Source: Consotaella salsifontis (lineage in GTDB: Bacteria > Pseudomonadota > Alphaproteobacteria > Rhizobiales > Rhizobiaceae). Taken from it: DNA of 64,000 nucleotides. The number at the start of each line of letters is the position of its first letter. Positions within the stretch are counted from its first letter, which is position 1. Shown here in pieces: positions 17,101 through 24,875 of this stretch. The stretch lies in assembly GCF_900167365.1 (NCBI RefSeq), contig NZ_FUXL01000001.1, forward strand, positions 203,507 to 267,506. The letters are read 5' to 3'. The notes under the pieces are model-generated. The model saw nothing but the letters and a program-made list of their open reading frames with translations. It ran no database searches and was not told the origin of the DNA. The translations under genes were made by a program, and so were the position numbers.

Positions 17101-18812
17101 GCGAGGGCGGGTTGTTCTCGGTCGGCCTCGACCCCTCCAAGTGCAGCGGGTGCCTGGAATGCGTTTCGGTTTGCGGCGCCAACGCCCTGGTTCAGCAAGA
17201 GCAGGACGACGCTCTCCTCGAGACCCTGGAGGAGCGCTTCGAGTTCCTGATGAAGACGCCGAACACGGCCTCGCGCTTCACCGATCAGGTTTCGGGCCCC
17301 AACGCCAAGCGCCTGATCCTCGACCGCGACAACTACTACGCCACGACCGGCGGTCACGGCGCATGCCGGGGCTGCGGCGAGGCGACGGCGGTGCGGCTCG
17401 TGACCTCGGCGGGGCATGCCCTATCGAAGAAGCAGCGCAAGGCCGACGTCGTCGAGCTCGAGGATCTCCTCGGCCAGCTCGCCGACAAGCTGGCGAAGAT
17501 CGGCTCCGATGAGGCTCGGCGAGGCCGCCTCGAAAGCGCCATGGCCGAGCTGGAGCGTGAGCTCTATCGGCTGGAGAGTGGCCCGACGGGCCAGGGTCCG
17601 GCCGCCTCGATCGTGGCGAACGCGACGGGCTGCTCCAGCGTCTATTCCTCGACCTTCCCCTTCACCCAATACCGGGACCCCTGGGTCAACAGCCTGTTCC
17701 AGGACACGCCGGCTTTGGCCAAGGGATTGTTCGAGGGCATGGCGGCGGGGGCCGTCGACACGGTGAAGGCGCGGCGCATCGCCGCTCTGGAACTGAGCGA
17801 CGCCTATGATCCGGCCATTCACGACAAGCAGCTGAAGACGCTGGCTTGGGAAGACTTCACCGAAGAGGAGCTGGCGCGCCTGCCCAAGGTGTTCAGCATC
17901 GGCGGTGACGGCGCAACCTACGACATCGGCTTCGGCGCTCTTTCGCGGCTTCTGGCCACGAAGACCCCGATCAAGGTGCTGGTGCTGAACACCGGCGGCT
18001 ACTCCAACACCGGTGGTCAGGCCTCGACCTCGAGCTTCACCGGCCAGGACGCGGACCTTGCGCGCTACGGTGCGGCCCATCCGGGCAAGACCGACTCGCG
18101 CAAGGAGCTCGGCATCATCGCCGCCTTCCACCCGAAGGTGATGGTGGTGCAGACGACGGCGGCGATGCAGGGTCACTTCCTGTCCAACGTCCTCACTGGT
18201 CTGTCGCGCACGTCCCATCCGGTGCTGTTCGACGTCTACGCTGGGTGCCAGGCGGAGAACGGTATCGCCGACGGCATCTCGGCAGAGCGCGGCAAGCTGG
18301 CGGTTCGCTGCCGCATGGCGCCGCTCTTCGTCCATGATCCGGAAGCCGGTCAGACCCTCGCCGAACGCTTCTCGCTGAAGGGCAACCCGGATGTCGATCA
18401 GGACTGGACGATGGAAGTCCTCGAATATGAGGACGAGAACGGTGAGACGCAGGAACTGGAATACCCGCTGACCCCGGCGCACTTCGCCATCGCCGAGGGA
18501 CGCTTCAAGAAGCAGTTCCGCGCCAAGCCGATGGCCGACGACGTGGCGGGCGTGCCGGTGCATGAGTTCATCGACCTTTCGGCCGAGGAACAGGAAGGCA
18601 AGACGCCGTTCATCTGGCAGGTCAAGGGCCGCAAGCTCGTCCGCATCCCGGTCAGCGCGCCCATGGTCGAGCTGGTGAAGGAGCGGCGATACATCTGGCG
18701 CCTGCTTCGCTCGCTGGCGGGCGAGGAGCTCGATACCCTGGAGGAGAAGCATCGCCAGGAGGTCGACGCCCTCAAGCAGCAGTATGCGGCTTCTGCCGTG
18801 GCCGCTGAATAA
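14187..18812 (+). CDS. nifJ: Pyruvate:ferredoxin oxidoreductase-type 2-oxoacid oxidoreductase, single chain
   Basis: The 1541-residue chain has the fused PFOR order: substrate domain I with YPITPST (Thr46) and a VAARVVSKH Arg131, both matching pyruvate-binding residues of known PFORs; domain II; gamma domain with GGYGTIATGK near 561; two [4Fe-4S] motifs (CTACLECTLICP near 857, CSGCLECVSVCG near 986); the third-cluster cysteines (GACRGCGE, NATGCSS, YAGC); and the TPP domain with GDGATYDIGF and YSNTGGQ near 1272. It converts pyruvate and CoA to acetyl-CoA, CO2 and reduced ferredoxin. It is ~350 residues longer than usual NifJ, with insertions near 225-330 and 1085-1135 and a C-terminal tail. 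Another 2-oxoacid is possible. Confidence 0.82.
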   Translation: MDTINFVASDDGKAKYPGKPEVINGNGAVAYVMGQVCGGVIGYPITPSTEISETFEAYRAAGGVNVFGKHPFFYEPEGEHSAQSGALGAALTGGKYVSNASSSQGILYGLESHYVTVGKKVGGFVLQVAARVVSKHSLNVMAGHDDVYALLPSGYTIMFGSNPEEAADLAAISYRTAALSLIPVANCMDGFATSHMMSEARLPEPALLKQYLGDPQSRIKAPTVAQEILFGAKGRVTQLRHWLMRHRTEIGEAARAQLETYLKDHAEAVETDSAGALLTATLPNVPESLRGQWRRQWLNAWEKGTRQLVPALVDVDNPGLTGGVQNQPDFQSGAVDHLSHFAADVPALARQAMAEYSALTGRSYTPLKAYRCEDAETVMVGLGSVTEDVEAVVDHLRKQGRKVGSISVKLLQPFPEAELIEALAGKRAVTILERSDVTALTSFVTAALFKARANADGVRHPGIKPIDALPKLTTAIFGLGGHDLQSRHLIAGFDNMDREASSPFVYLGSQFFFKNPSPAMAEIQARLKAAYPQTELMALEAGSNPALLPEDAFRIRFHSVGGYGTIATGKLLTDILAGVLGLYSKAAPKYGSEKSGAPTNYYITLSPEPVKITNAEIEDVEIVISPDHKVFSHTDPLKGLVEGGTFIMQSNLSPIEVWRSLPARARQTIRDKKIKFRIIDAFAVARRHAPSAELETRMMGIAFIGALCGSVERITAGAEQSAILEKIRQQINKKFGGKGDAVVAGNMAVIREGLEATQVVPYDEPDYLAASGGTHQTTHKAGQSLAALCHVDAPFSPTALFDPVYYDETMLKAFNDGTIGESPVMPGAGLFMPPSSGASKQKGLFRRTVPLFDAEKCTACLECTLICPDAAMPSTVHEIGDLVSTAVTYLPEERQAVVDPHVAAIAEAIRADYKATPKDKPFNVAFAAAAAPIAERDPSLAADLEKMEKVLANFPVTKSRLFFDQVEKKSPGEGGLFSVGLDPSKCSGCLECVSVCGANALVQQEQDDALLETLEERFEFLMKTPNTASRFTDQVSGPNAKRLILDRDNYYATTGGHGACRGCGEATAVRLVTSAGHALSKKQRKADVVELEDLLGQLADKLAKIGSDEARRGRLESAMAELERELYRLESGPTGQGPAASIVANATGCSSVYSSTFPFTQYRDPWVNSLFQDTPALAKGLFEGMAAGAVDTVKARRIAALELSDAYDPAIHDKQLKTLAWEDFTEEELARLPKVFSIGGDGATYDIGFGALSRLLATKTPIKVLVLNTGGYSNTGGQASTSSFTGQDADLARYGAAHPGKTDSRKELGIIAAFHPKVMVVQTTAAMQGHFLSNVLTGLSRTSHPVLFDVYAGCQAENGIADGISAERGKLAVRCRMAPLFVHDPEAGQTLAERFSLKGNPDVDQDWTMEVLEYEDENGETQELEYPLTPAHFAIAEGRFKKQFRAKPMADDVAGVPVHEFIDLSAEEQEGKTPFIWQVKGRKLVRIPVSAPMVELVKERRYIWRLLRSLAGEELDTLEEKHRQEVDALKQQYAASAVAAE

Positions 18813-18837
18813 CCCTGACCAAAGGGACCAGAGGAAA

Positions 18838-18867
18838 GGGCGGCTGCCTCGCGCGGCCGCCCTTTTT
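18838..18867 (+). terminator. Rho-independent terminator after PFOR
   Basis: GGGCGGC (18838-18844) pairs with GCCGCCC (18856-18862), followed by TTTTT. This ends the hydrogenase/ferredoxin/PFOR transcription unit. Confidence 0.85.
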
Positions 18868-18903
18868 GTTTGAGCGGAGCACCTTGCACGGTGTCTCGAA
18901 AGG

Positions 18904-18937
18904 CAAACAAAAACGCCCGGTTCGCAGGAGCCGGGCG
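18904..18937 (-). terminator. Rho-independent terminator after pyrF
   Basis: On the minus strand the stem CGCCCGG/CCGGGCG (18914-18937) is followed by TTTTTGTTT, giving a classical terminator 45 bp past the pyrF stop. Confidence 0.85.
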
Positions 18938-18981
18938 CCGATCAGGTTGGACGAAACTCGAAGGAACGAGCCGAGGAGGGA

Positions 18982-19827
18982 TCAGCCCTGAAGCCGCCTG
19001 GCCTCGCGAGCGAGGGTGGCGACGGCGCTCCGCAGCGCCGCGGCATCCGGTCCCGCGTGGGCGACGCTGCGCGAAGCCGTGGGAATGGCGCGGTCCGCCG
19101 CTGAGCCGAAAAGGCTCGCGATGTCGTCCAGGCTGGCACCCTGGGCACCGAGACCGGGCACGAGGAAGAGAGCCTTCGGCATCAGCGCGAGCGTGCGTTT
19201 CGCTTCCTCGCCGAGGGTCGCGCCCATCACGGCCGAGGCGGGGACTTCGCCTGGGAACGCATGGTTGACCTTCGCGATGCCGTCCGCGACGACGTCGGCG
19301 ACCGGGCGGCCGCTGTGGTCGGCATTCTGCAGGCCGGCGCCTTCGGGATTGGAGGAGCGAACCACCACGAAGACCGTGCCGCCATTCGCAGCCGCCGTAT
19401 CGAACAGCGGCCGGAGAGCCTCGACGCCGAGATAGGCATGCGCCGTGATGGCGTCGGCACGAAAGCCGCTGCCGGATGTTTCAAGCCAGGCGCGAGCATA
19501 GGCCGCTGTGCTGGTTCCAATATCGCCGCGCTTGACGTCGGCGATCACGAGGATGCCGCGCCGCCGCGCGTCTTCCATGACCTCGGCGAGCACCTCGAAG
19601 CCGGCGGGGCCGAAGGCCTCGAAGAAGGCGACCTGCGGCTTGACGACCGCGACGTGGCCCTCGCAGGCATCCAGCAGAGAGAGGCAGAACCGCCGCACGC
19701 CATCCGGCGTCTCATCCAGTCCCCAGGCCGCAAGGGTCGCAGGCGCAGGATCGAGCCCGACGCAAAGCGGGGAAAGATCCTTGGCAAGGCGCGACCAGCG
19801 CGCGTGAAAGGGTTCCTTGCTCGGCAT
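18982..19827 (-). CDS. pyrF: Orotidine 5'-phosphate decarboxylase
   Basis: The 281-residue protein is a type 2 OMP decarboxylase, the last enzyme of UMP synthesis. The catalytic motif reads ADVKRGDIGTS (Asp-x-Lys-x-x-Asp near residue 95), with VKPQVAFFEAFG before it and VPGLGAQGA near the phosphate-binding end. The ATG at 19827 is chosen because AAGGAG sits just upstream; the open frame extends further but without homology. It is divergent from the flavin reductase gene and unrelated to its neighbours in function. Confidence 0.92.
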   Translation of the reverse strand: MPSKEPFHARWSRLAKDLSPLCVGLDPAPATLAAWGLDETPDGVRRFCLSLLDACEGHVAVVKPQVAFFEAFGPAGFEVLAEVMEDARRRGILVIADVKRGDIGTSTAAYARAWLETSGSGFRADAITAHAYLGVEALRPLFDTAAANGGTVFVVVRSSNPEGAGLQNADHSGRPVADVVADGIAKVNHAFPGEVPASAVMGATLGEEAKRTLALMPKALFLVPGLGAQGASLDDIASLFGSAADRAIPTASRSVAHAGPDAAALRSAVATLAREARRLQG

Positions 19828-20075
19828 GACGGCAGCTCCTTGGCGGGTGGGTGGCGCCCCATTTACCAGAGCCGGCCAGAGATGCGATAGGTTAGCCTTG
19901 CTCGATCGGCGATCAAACTCCTTGGGGCGCCGGGTGCCGAAGGCTCGGCGTTGGTGCCTTTTTCGGCTGGCCGCGTTCGTTGCCCGAATTTCGCCGACCG
20001 AATCCTCGAAGCCAGGGGCAACCCGCCCGTGACGCGCCGGTGCGTCGGAAATCGAATCGAATTTGGAGTTCATGA

Positions 20076-20639
20076 ATGGCGAGAACGGGGCCCAAGCGCG
20101 ACCTGCCGGTCGGCGAGGTTCGTCGCTATCTCGAGCCTGGGCCGATCGTCCTGATTTCTTCCCGGCTCCATGACAAGACCAACATCATGACGCTGGGTTG
20201 GCACACCATAATGGCCTTTTCGCCCTCTCTGGTCGGCCTGATGATCTCGTCGGGAAACCACAGCTTCGACCTGATTCGCACGAGCCGCGAATGCGTCATC
20301 AACCTGCCGACCACCGCTCTGACCGACGAGGCCATCGCCGTCGGCAACACATCGGGCATCGAGATCGACAAATTCGCTGAATTCGGCCTGACGGCGGAAG
20401 AGGGCGAGGAGGTCGGCGCGCCCATGATCGGCGAGTGCCACGCAAACTTCGAGTGCCGGCTCTACGACGATGCGCTCGTCAACCGGTACAACTTCTTCAT
20501 CTTCGAGGTGGTGAAGGCGCATGTCGCCGAGAGCCCCAAGCATCCAAAGACGCTTCACTACACGGGTGACGGGGTCTTCATGGTGTCGGGGCGCGTCATC
20601 AGCCGCCGCTCGCAATTTCGACCAGACATGCTCGGATGA
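20076..20639 (+). CDS. Flavin reductase-like domain protein
   Basis: The 187-residue protein belongs to the FMN-binding split-barrel flavin reductase family. Recognisable elements are PGPIVLISSRLHDKTNIMTLGWH at the flavin-binding start (read in parts), SGNHSFDLIRTSRECVINLPT, and the C-terminal TGDGVFMVSGRVI. Such proteins bind FMN and reduce flavins with NAD(P)H or act as flavoproteins of unknown substrate. GGAG lies about 9 nt before the ATG. It stands alone, divergent from pyrF and convergent with the sulfur transporter gene. Confidence 0.8.
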   Translation: MARTGPKRDLPVGEVRRYLEPGPIVLISSRLHDKTNIMTLGWHTIMAFSPSLVGLMISSGNHSFDLIRTSRECVINLPTTALTDEAIAVGNTSGIEIDKFAEFGLTAEEGEEVGAPMIGECHANFECRLYDDALVNRYNFFIFEVVKAHVAESPKHPKTLHYTGDGVFMVSGRVISRRSQFRPDMLG

Positions 20640-20759
20640 TCGGGGCGTCTGTTCTGGGACAGAATGCGTCCTTGGCTCAATTTATGCCGTCCCTATGACA
20701 ACGGCACGGGCGACAGATGCCGCCCGCGCCGCTTCTCGAATCGTGATTTTCGATTGGGA

Positions 20760-21983
20760 TCAGGCGCCGTCGTTTCGCGCGACGCTGGCTCGGGCCTCGC
20801 CGAAGAAGAAGGGACGCATCCTGACGCCGAGGATGTTTCCAGCGAAGGCCGCGACAGCCCACAGCCAGCCATGCAGGCTGCCCGAGGCGATGCCGGAGAA
20901 ATAGGCGCCAATATTGCAGCCATAGGCGATGCGGGCACCGTACCCCAGAAGGATGCCGCCGATAGCCGCGGCCAGGAGCGAGCGCGCGGGGATTCGGAAG
21001 TTCGGGGCGAAACGGCCGGCGAGGGAAGCGGCGAGCATCGCGCCGGCGATGATGCCGAAATCCATCACCGAGGTGACGTCGGCGAAGACGCTGCCCTGCA
21101 AGGCCGCCGCGTTGCCGGGCTTCTGCCAATAGCCCCATGCGCTGGGATCGACACCGACGAGCTGGACGGCCTTAGCGCCCCATAGGGCGAAGGCCGAGGT
21201 GATGCCCCAGGGGCGACCGGCGATCGCCAGCGTGGCGAAGTTGAGGACCGCCAGCGCCACCGCGCCGGCGAGCAGCGGCCAGGGGCCGCGAAGGTAGCGC
21301 TTCAGGCCATGGCGTGGCGCCTCAGGCGCGCTTTCGAGGGTGTTGTGGCGCCGCTTCTCGACGATCACGGTCAGCCCGGCGATCAACGCGAACAGGGCGA
21401 GCGAGACGGCGATGCCCGCAGGCGCGCCAAGCGAAACGAGGCTGTATGGCGCGAGCGAGGGCAGCGAAACCCACCAGTCGAAATGGATGGTGGCGAGCAC
21501 GGAGCCGACGATGAAGAAGAACAGCGTCACCAGCATACGGGCATTGCCGCCGCCGGCGGTGAAGAGCGTGCCTGACGCGCACCCGCCGCCCAACTGCATG
21601 CCGAGGCCGAACATGAAGGCGCCGATGATCACGGAGGTGCCGAGCGGCGAAACCAGCCCCCTGACCTCGTGACCGAAGAGCATTCCCGATGCGAGGAAGG
21701 GGAAGAACAGCAGGACCGTGAGCGCGAGCAGCACCATCTGTGCCCTCAAGCCACGGCCACGGCCGTCGAGAATGAAAACGCGCCACGCCGATGTGAAGCC
21801 GAAAGACGCATGATAGAGGGCGATGCCAAGGCCGCCGCCCACCAGGAACAGCGCGCCCTTCGCCGGCCCGAAGGTCAGGACAAGCGCTATGCTTCCGAGA
21901 ATAAGGACTGCGAGCGCAACGAAGCCCGAGGTTCCAAGCGGGGACGCCGGTAGACGAGTGGGAGAAGTGACGAGCGTCGACAT
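20760..21983 (-). CDS. YeeE/YedE-family (TsuA-like) sulfur-compound transporter
   Basis: The 407-residue protein has about ten hydrophobic segments and two copies of the sulf-transp repeat, each with its hallmark cysteine: GGGCASGTLF near residue 130 and AYGCNIGAYFSGIASGSLHGW near residue 360 (read in two parts). In TsuA these cysteines line the thiosulfate path. The likely role is uptake of thiosulfate or another reduced sulfur compound. No sulfurtransferase partner (TusA/YedF) lies beside it; the 156 bp upstream should hold its promoter. Confidence 0.85.
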   Translation of the reverse strand: MSTLVTSPTRLPASPLGTSGFVALAVLILGSIALVLTFGPAKGALFLVGGGLGIALYHASFGFTSAWRVFILDGRGRGLRAQMVLLALTVLLFFPFLASGMLFGHEVRGLVSPLGTSVIIGAFMFGLGMQLGGGCASGTLFTAGGGNARMLVTLFFFIVGSVLATIHFDWWVSLPSLAPYSLVSLGAPAGIAVSLALFALIAGLTVIVEKRRHNTLESAPEAPRHGLKRYLRGPWPLLAGAVALAVLNFATLAIAGRPWGITSAFALWGAKAVQLVGVDPSAWGYWQKPGNAAALQGSVFADVTSVMDFGIIAGAMLAASLAGRFAPNFRIPARSLLAAAIGGILLGYGARIAYGCNIGAYFSGIASGSLHGWLWAVAAFAGNILGVRMRPFFFGEARASVARNDGA

Positions 21984-22139
21984 GAGAGAGAAACTCCGTG
22001 AGATGCCGCACTATGATCGATCGCCAGCATTGGCGCGACGAAGGAAATTCTCTCTCAGTCACGAAATCCAGGTAGATCGTCGCCGATTCACGTTGTCCGG
22101 AAACAAATGTTCTTCGGATAGACGGTGGATGGCTCGGTT

Positions 22140-23570
22140 TCAGCCCTCGTTGCGCGCGGCGGCGCGGGCCTGTTCCCGCCGATGGGTCGCTGTCAGGAAG
22201 GCGGCATGGCTCCAGGCGAGATCCTTGGCCGAGGTTTGCCGGCCATCGGTCTGGTCGAATTGTTCCGATAGCTCGCCGGAAGGCGGGGTGAAGGCGCGTG
22301 CCGTTTTCAGGAATGCATCTCCGCGATGAAGGAACCGCTCGCTGACCTCGGGAGATGGTCGGACCACAGCACAGTCCGCAGCGACCAGGTCTTCTCCGAG
22401 GCAGCGAAGCAGGAACGGGCGGTTTGCGAGCGTGATCGGCAGGCGGGCGCCGAGACTGGTCGCAAGAGCCAGGGTGAAATGGAATTCGGCCGCTGCGAAG
22501 GTCGAGAAATAATAGGCGCCGCCGCTGAAATAGTGGTCGCCGGGGTAGCGGCCCATGGCGGGGGCGAGGGCGCCCGGACCCTCCTTGTTGATCGGATAGG
22601 CCATGGCGAAATGATCCTCCAACCTCAAGAAGGTCGCTTGAACAGAAGGATCGAGAACGCTGTGGCGGCCGTCGTCAAAATCTGAATGGAGCACGGCAAA
22701 GATCGTCGCCATGTCGAGGCACTTGCGCTCGTCCGTGCCCGAGGTGGGCAGGCGGCTGTGGTACCAGCCTTCGTCGCAGACATAGCGGGCGAGCTTATCC
22801 TCCAGCCGCTCCGCCGCCTCGTCACAGGCCGCGCTGCCCGGCTCGCCCAGCTTCGTGAACAGCACCGCCGCCACCTTGAGCGCGGCACACTGGAGCAGGT
22901 CCGTGTAATAGTGATCGCCGAGTTCTTCCTCCCAGATGTCATAGCTCGGTTCGTCGAGGTGGGAGCGGATCGCGTGAAGATCCTCCACGATGAGGTCGAG
23001 CGCCGTGGGGCGGATATCCGGTCCGATCCGATCCCACCATCGCGCGAGAGTCAAAGCGCGAGCTGCTGGGCCGTCTTTCTGCGGGCGGGCCCAGCGGGTG
23101 AAATCGAGCGTGCCATCGGCGTTGACCCGCGCCTCGCGCGAGACATCCTCTCCGTGCACCGCAGCCAGATCGGAAGGCGGGCGCAGATACTGCTGGAATT
23201 CGGGGGCCGTCGACGCCTCGCGGCTTGGAGCTTCCGCGCCGTTGAGGTGGCGAAGGTCATCATTGAAGCGGATGAAATCGGCGAAGAGAGCATTCGCTGA
23301 GGATATTTCCTCCGAAACGCGCAGCGCCTCCATGATGACGGCGGAATCGCGGAACCAGTGGAAGAAATAGTCGGGGTCGGGATCGTAATGAGCGGAGACG
23401 GGCGACGCGAGCACCGAGCCTCGCCGCGGCCGGATCGTAACGCCAAAGCCCTTGCGCTCATGCGTCAGGTCCTCGCGGGAGATCGCCCCGCGCAGCGCCG
23501 CCTCCGACACCGCTTTCTGGCGAGTGATCCAGTCCTCGATTCCGCCCTGTGCCCGATCCATCGCGGTCAT
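22140..23570 (-). CDS. Glycoside hydrolase family 15 glucoamylase
   Basis: The 476-residue protein resembles the catalytic domain of fungal-type glucoamylases. It has HWFRDSAVIMEAL near residue 71, RPQKDGPAARA near 162, the catalytic acid in YDIWEEELG (Glu214/215) and the catalytic base Glu436 in GELSEQFDQTDG, followed by AKDLAWSHAAFLTA. It should release glucose from non-reducing ends of alpha-glucans. There is no signal peptide, so it acts in the cytoplasm. The ATG at 23570 overlaps the stop of the preceding gene (ATGA), so the two are translationally coupled. Confidence 0.85.
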   Translation of the reverse strand: MTAMDRAQGGIEDWITRQKAVSEAALRGAISREDLTHERKGFGVTIRPRRGSVLASPVSAHYDPDPDYFFHWFRDSAVIMEALRVSEEISSANALFADFIRFNDDLRHLNGAEAPSREASTAPEFQQYLRPPSDLAAVHGEDVSREARVNADGTLDFTRWARPQKDGPAARALTLARWWDRIGPDIRPTALDLIVEDLHAIRSHLDEPSYDIWEEELGDHYYTDLLQCAALKVAAVLFTKLGEPGSAACDEAAERLEDKLARYVCDEGWYHSRLPTSGTDERKCLDMATIFAVLHSDFDDGRHSVLDPSVQATFLRLEDHFAMAYPINKEGPGALAPAMGRYPGDHYFSGGAYYFSTFAAAEFHFTLALATSLGARLPITLANRPFLLRCLGEDLVAADCAVVRPSPEVSERFLHRGDAFLKTARAFTPPSGELSEQFDQTDGRQTSAKDLAWSHAAFLTATHRREQARAAARNEG

Positions 23571-24844
23571 GCCTCGCCGGCCCGCAGGTAAGGACTGTCG
23601 AAGCCCAGCCGGCGCAGACCGATACGCACGTCCGGGTCGCTCATGAAAAGGCGCCAGAGCAACCCGGTGCGGAAGTTCTCGATCATGCAGATGATCGGAC
23701 CCTGGTCGATGGCCAGGAACGTGTCGGCCGTCCAGTCGCGGTTGTCGCAGAACGCATCGACAAAACCGTAGCGGCCGAAAATCCGCTCGCCCCGATCGCC
23801 GATGAAGTGGCGCAGTGCCGCCATCGCCTGATCCGGCGCATAAGGAAAGCTTGAAAGGGCTGCCGTCGGCGAAATCGAGCCGTTGTCGTTGTCGGGAGCA
23901 TGAGCCGAGTAGCCGTCGGGATCGTCGCTCGCGGTCAGGCCCCAGCATGCCTCGCCATAGCCGCTGTGCCCGGCGGCATTATGCCGGCAATGCTCGTAAT
24001 TGATCAGCGTATGGCTGACATTTTGCTTGAAATAGTCCGCATAACGGTCTGTCAAACCATGTGGATCGAGCCCGCAGAAGGAGTAATGGCTGAAGAACAA
24101 CGGGCCGCCGCAGTTCATGCCGAGCGGCAGCTCGATGTCGTAATAGCGCCGCTCGTTGCGGAAGGCCGGCCCGCCGGCCCAGCCACGATGATAGACATCG
24201 GGATCGATGGCATAGGTCGGGGAGGACGCGGCCAGGACGTAGGTGATCAGGCACTCGTTCCAGCCGCGAATCTCATGATCCAGGCTCCAGCCGTTGTTCG
24301 GGCTCCAGTGCCAGGTGAGCACCTTGCGGCCGTCGCGGGTGTGCCAGTTCCACTCGACTTCCCGCCAAAGATTGGTGATGCGCCCGCGCACGGCCTGTTC
24401 TGCCGGGTCGGGGCCATCGAAATAGCGGCGCGCTATCAGCAGGCCCTGAAACAGCAGCGACGTCTCGACGAGATCGGCACCGTCATCCTTGCGGAAGAAG
24501 GGGATCGTCGCGCCCGTCCGCCCGTTCATGAAGTGCGGATAGACGCCGTGGTAGCAGGTCGCCCGTTCCAGGCAGGCCAGCATCGTGTCGAGCCTTGCCA
24601 GGGCGTCTGGCCGGCTGACCCAGCCACGCTCGACCGCCACGACCAGCGCCATGACGCCGAAGCCGGAACCGCCGATCGCCACGAGATCGTCGGAAGGGTC
24701 GGGATCGACGGAATTTCGGCAGCGATCGCGCGCCAATCCGCTGGTTGGCTGCGCGCCTTCCCAGAAGAAGCGGAACGTCTCGCGCTGGACGAACTCCAGA
24801 AGGTCCTGGTCGGGCAGGGTGGACAGGGCATGAAAGTCCGGCAT
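23567..24844 (-). CDS. PF10091 glycoamylase-domain protein (GH144-like)
   Basis: The 425-residue protein carries the glycoamylase domain shared by GH144 endo-beta-1,2-glucanases and the central domain of cyclic beta-1,2-glucan synthases. Signatures are ETFRFFWEGAQPTSGL near residue 22, WSPNNGWSLDHEIRGWNECLITYVLAASSPT near 178 (read in parts) and CWGLTASDDPDGYSAHAP near 305. No signal peptide is visible. A role in beta-1,2-glucan or related glucan turnover is inferred from family; the exact linkage cannot be read from sequence. Overlaps the GH15 gene by 4 nt and follows the ABC gene by 31 nt, so all three form one minus-strand operon. Confidence 0.78.
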   Translation of the reverse strand: MPDFHALSTLPDQDLLEFVQRETFRFFWEGAQPTSGLARDRCRNSVDPDPSDDLVAIGGSGFGVMALVVAVERGWVSRPDALARLDTMLACLERATCYHGVYPHFMNGRTGATIPFFRKDDGADLVETSLLFQGLLIARRYFDGPDPAEQAVRGRITNLWREVEWNWHTRDGRKVLTWHWSPNNGWSLDHEIRGWNECLITYVLAASSPTYAIDPDVYHRGWAGGPAFRNERRYYDIELPLGMNCGGPLFFSHYSFCGLDPHGLTDRYADYFKQNVSHTLINYEHCRHNAAGHSGYGEACWGLTASDDPDGYSAHAPDNDNGSISPTAALSSFPYAPDQAMAALRHFIGDRGERIFGRYGFVDAFCDNRDWTADTFLAIDQGPIICMIENFRTGLLWRLFMSDPDVRIGLRRLGFDSPYLRAGEA

Positions 24845-24875
24845 CTCGAATCGCTTTCGTTGAGACCGGCCAGCG

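Noticed and set aside
12477-18812. A CO dehydrogenase (cooS) or cooF gene behind cooH
   Set aside because: The genes present are a 65-residue ferredoxin, an HD protein and a TPP-dependent oxidoreductase; no CODH motif occurs in the window.
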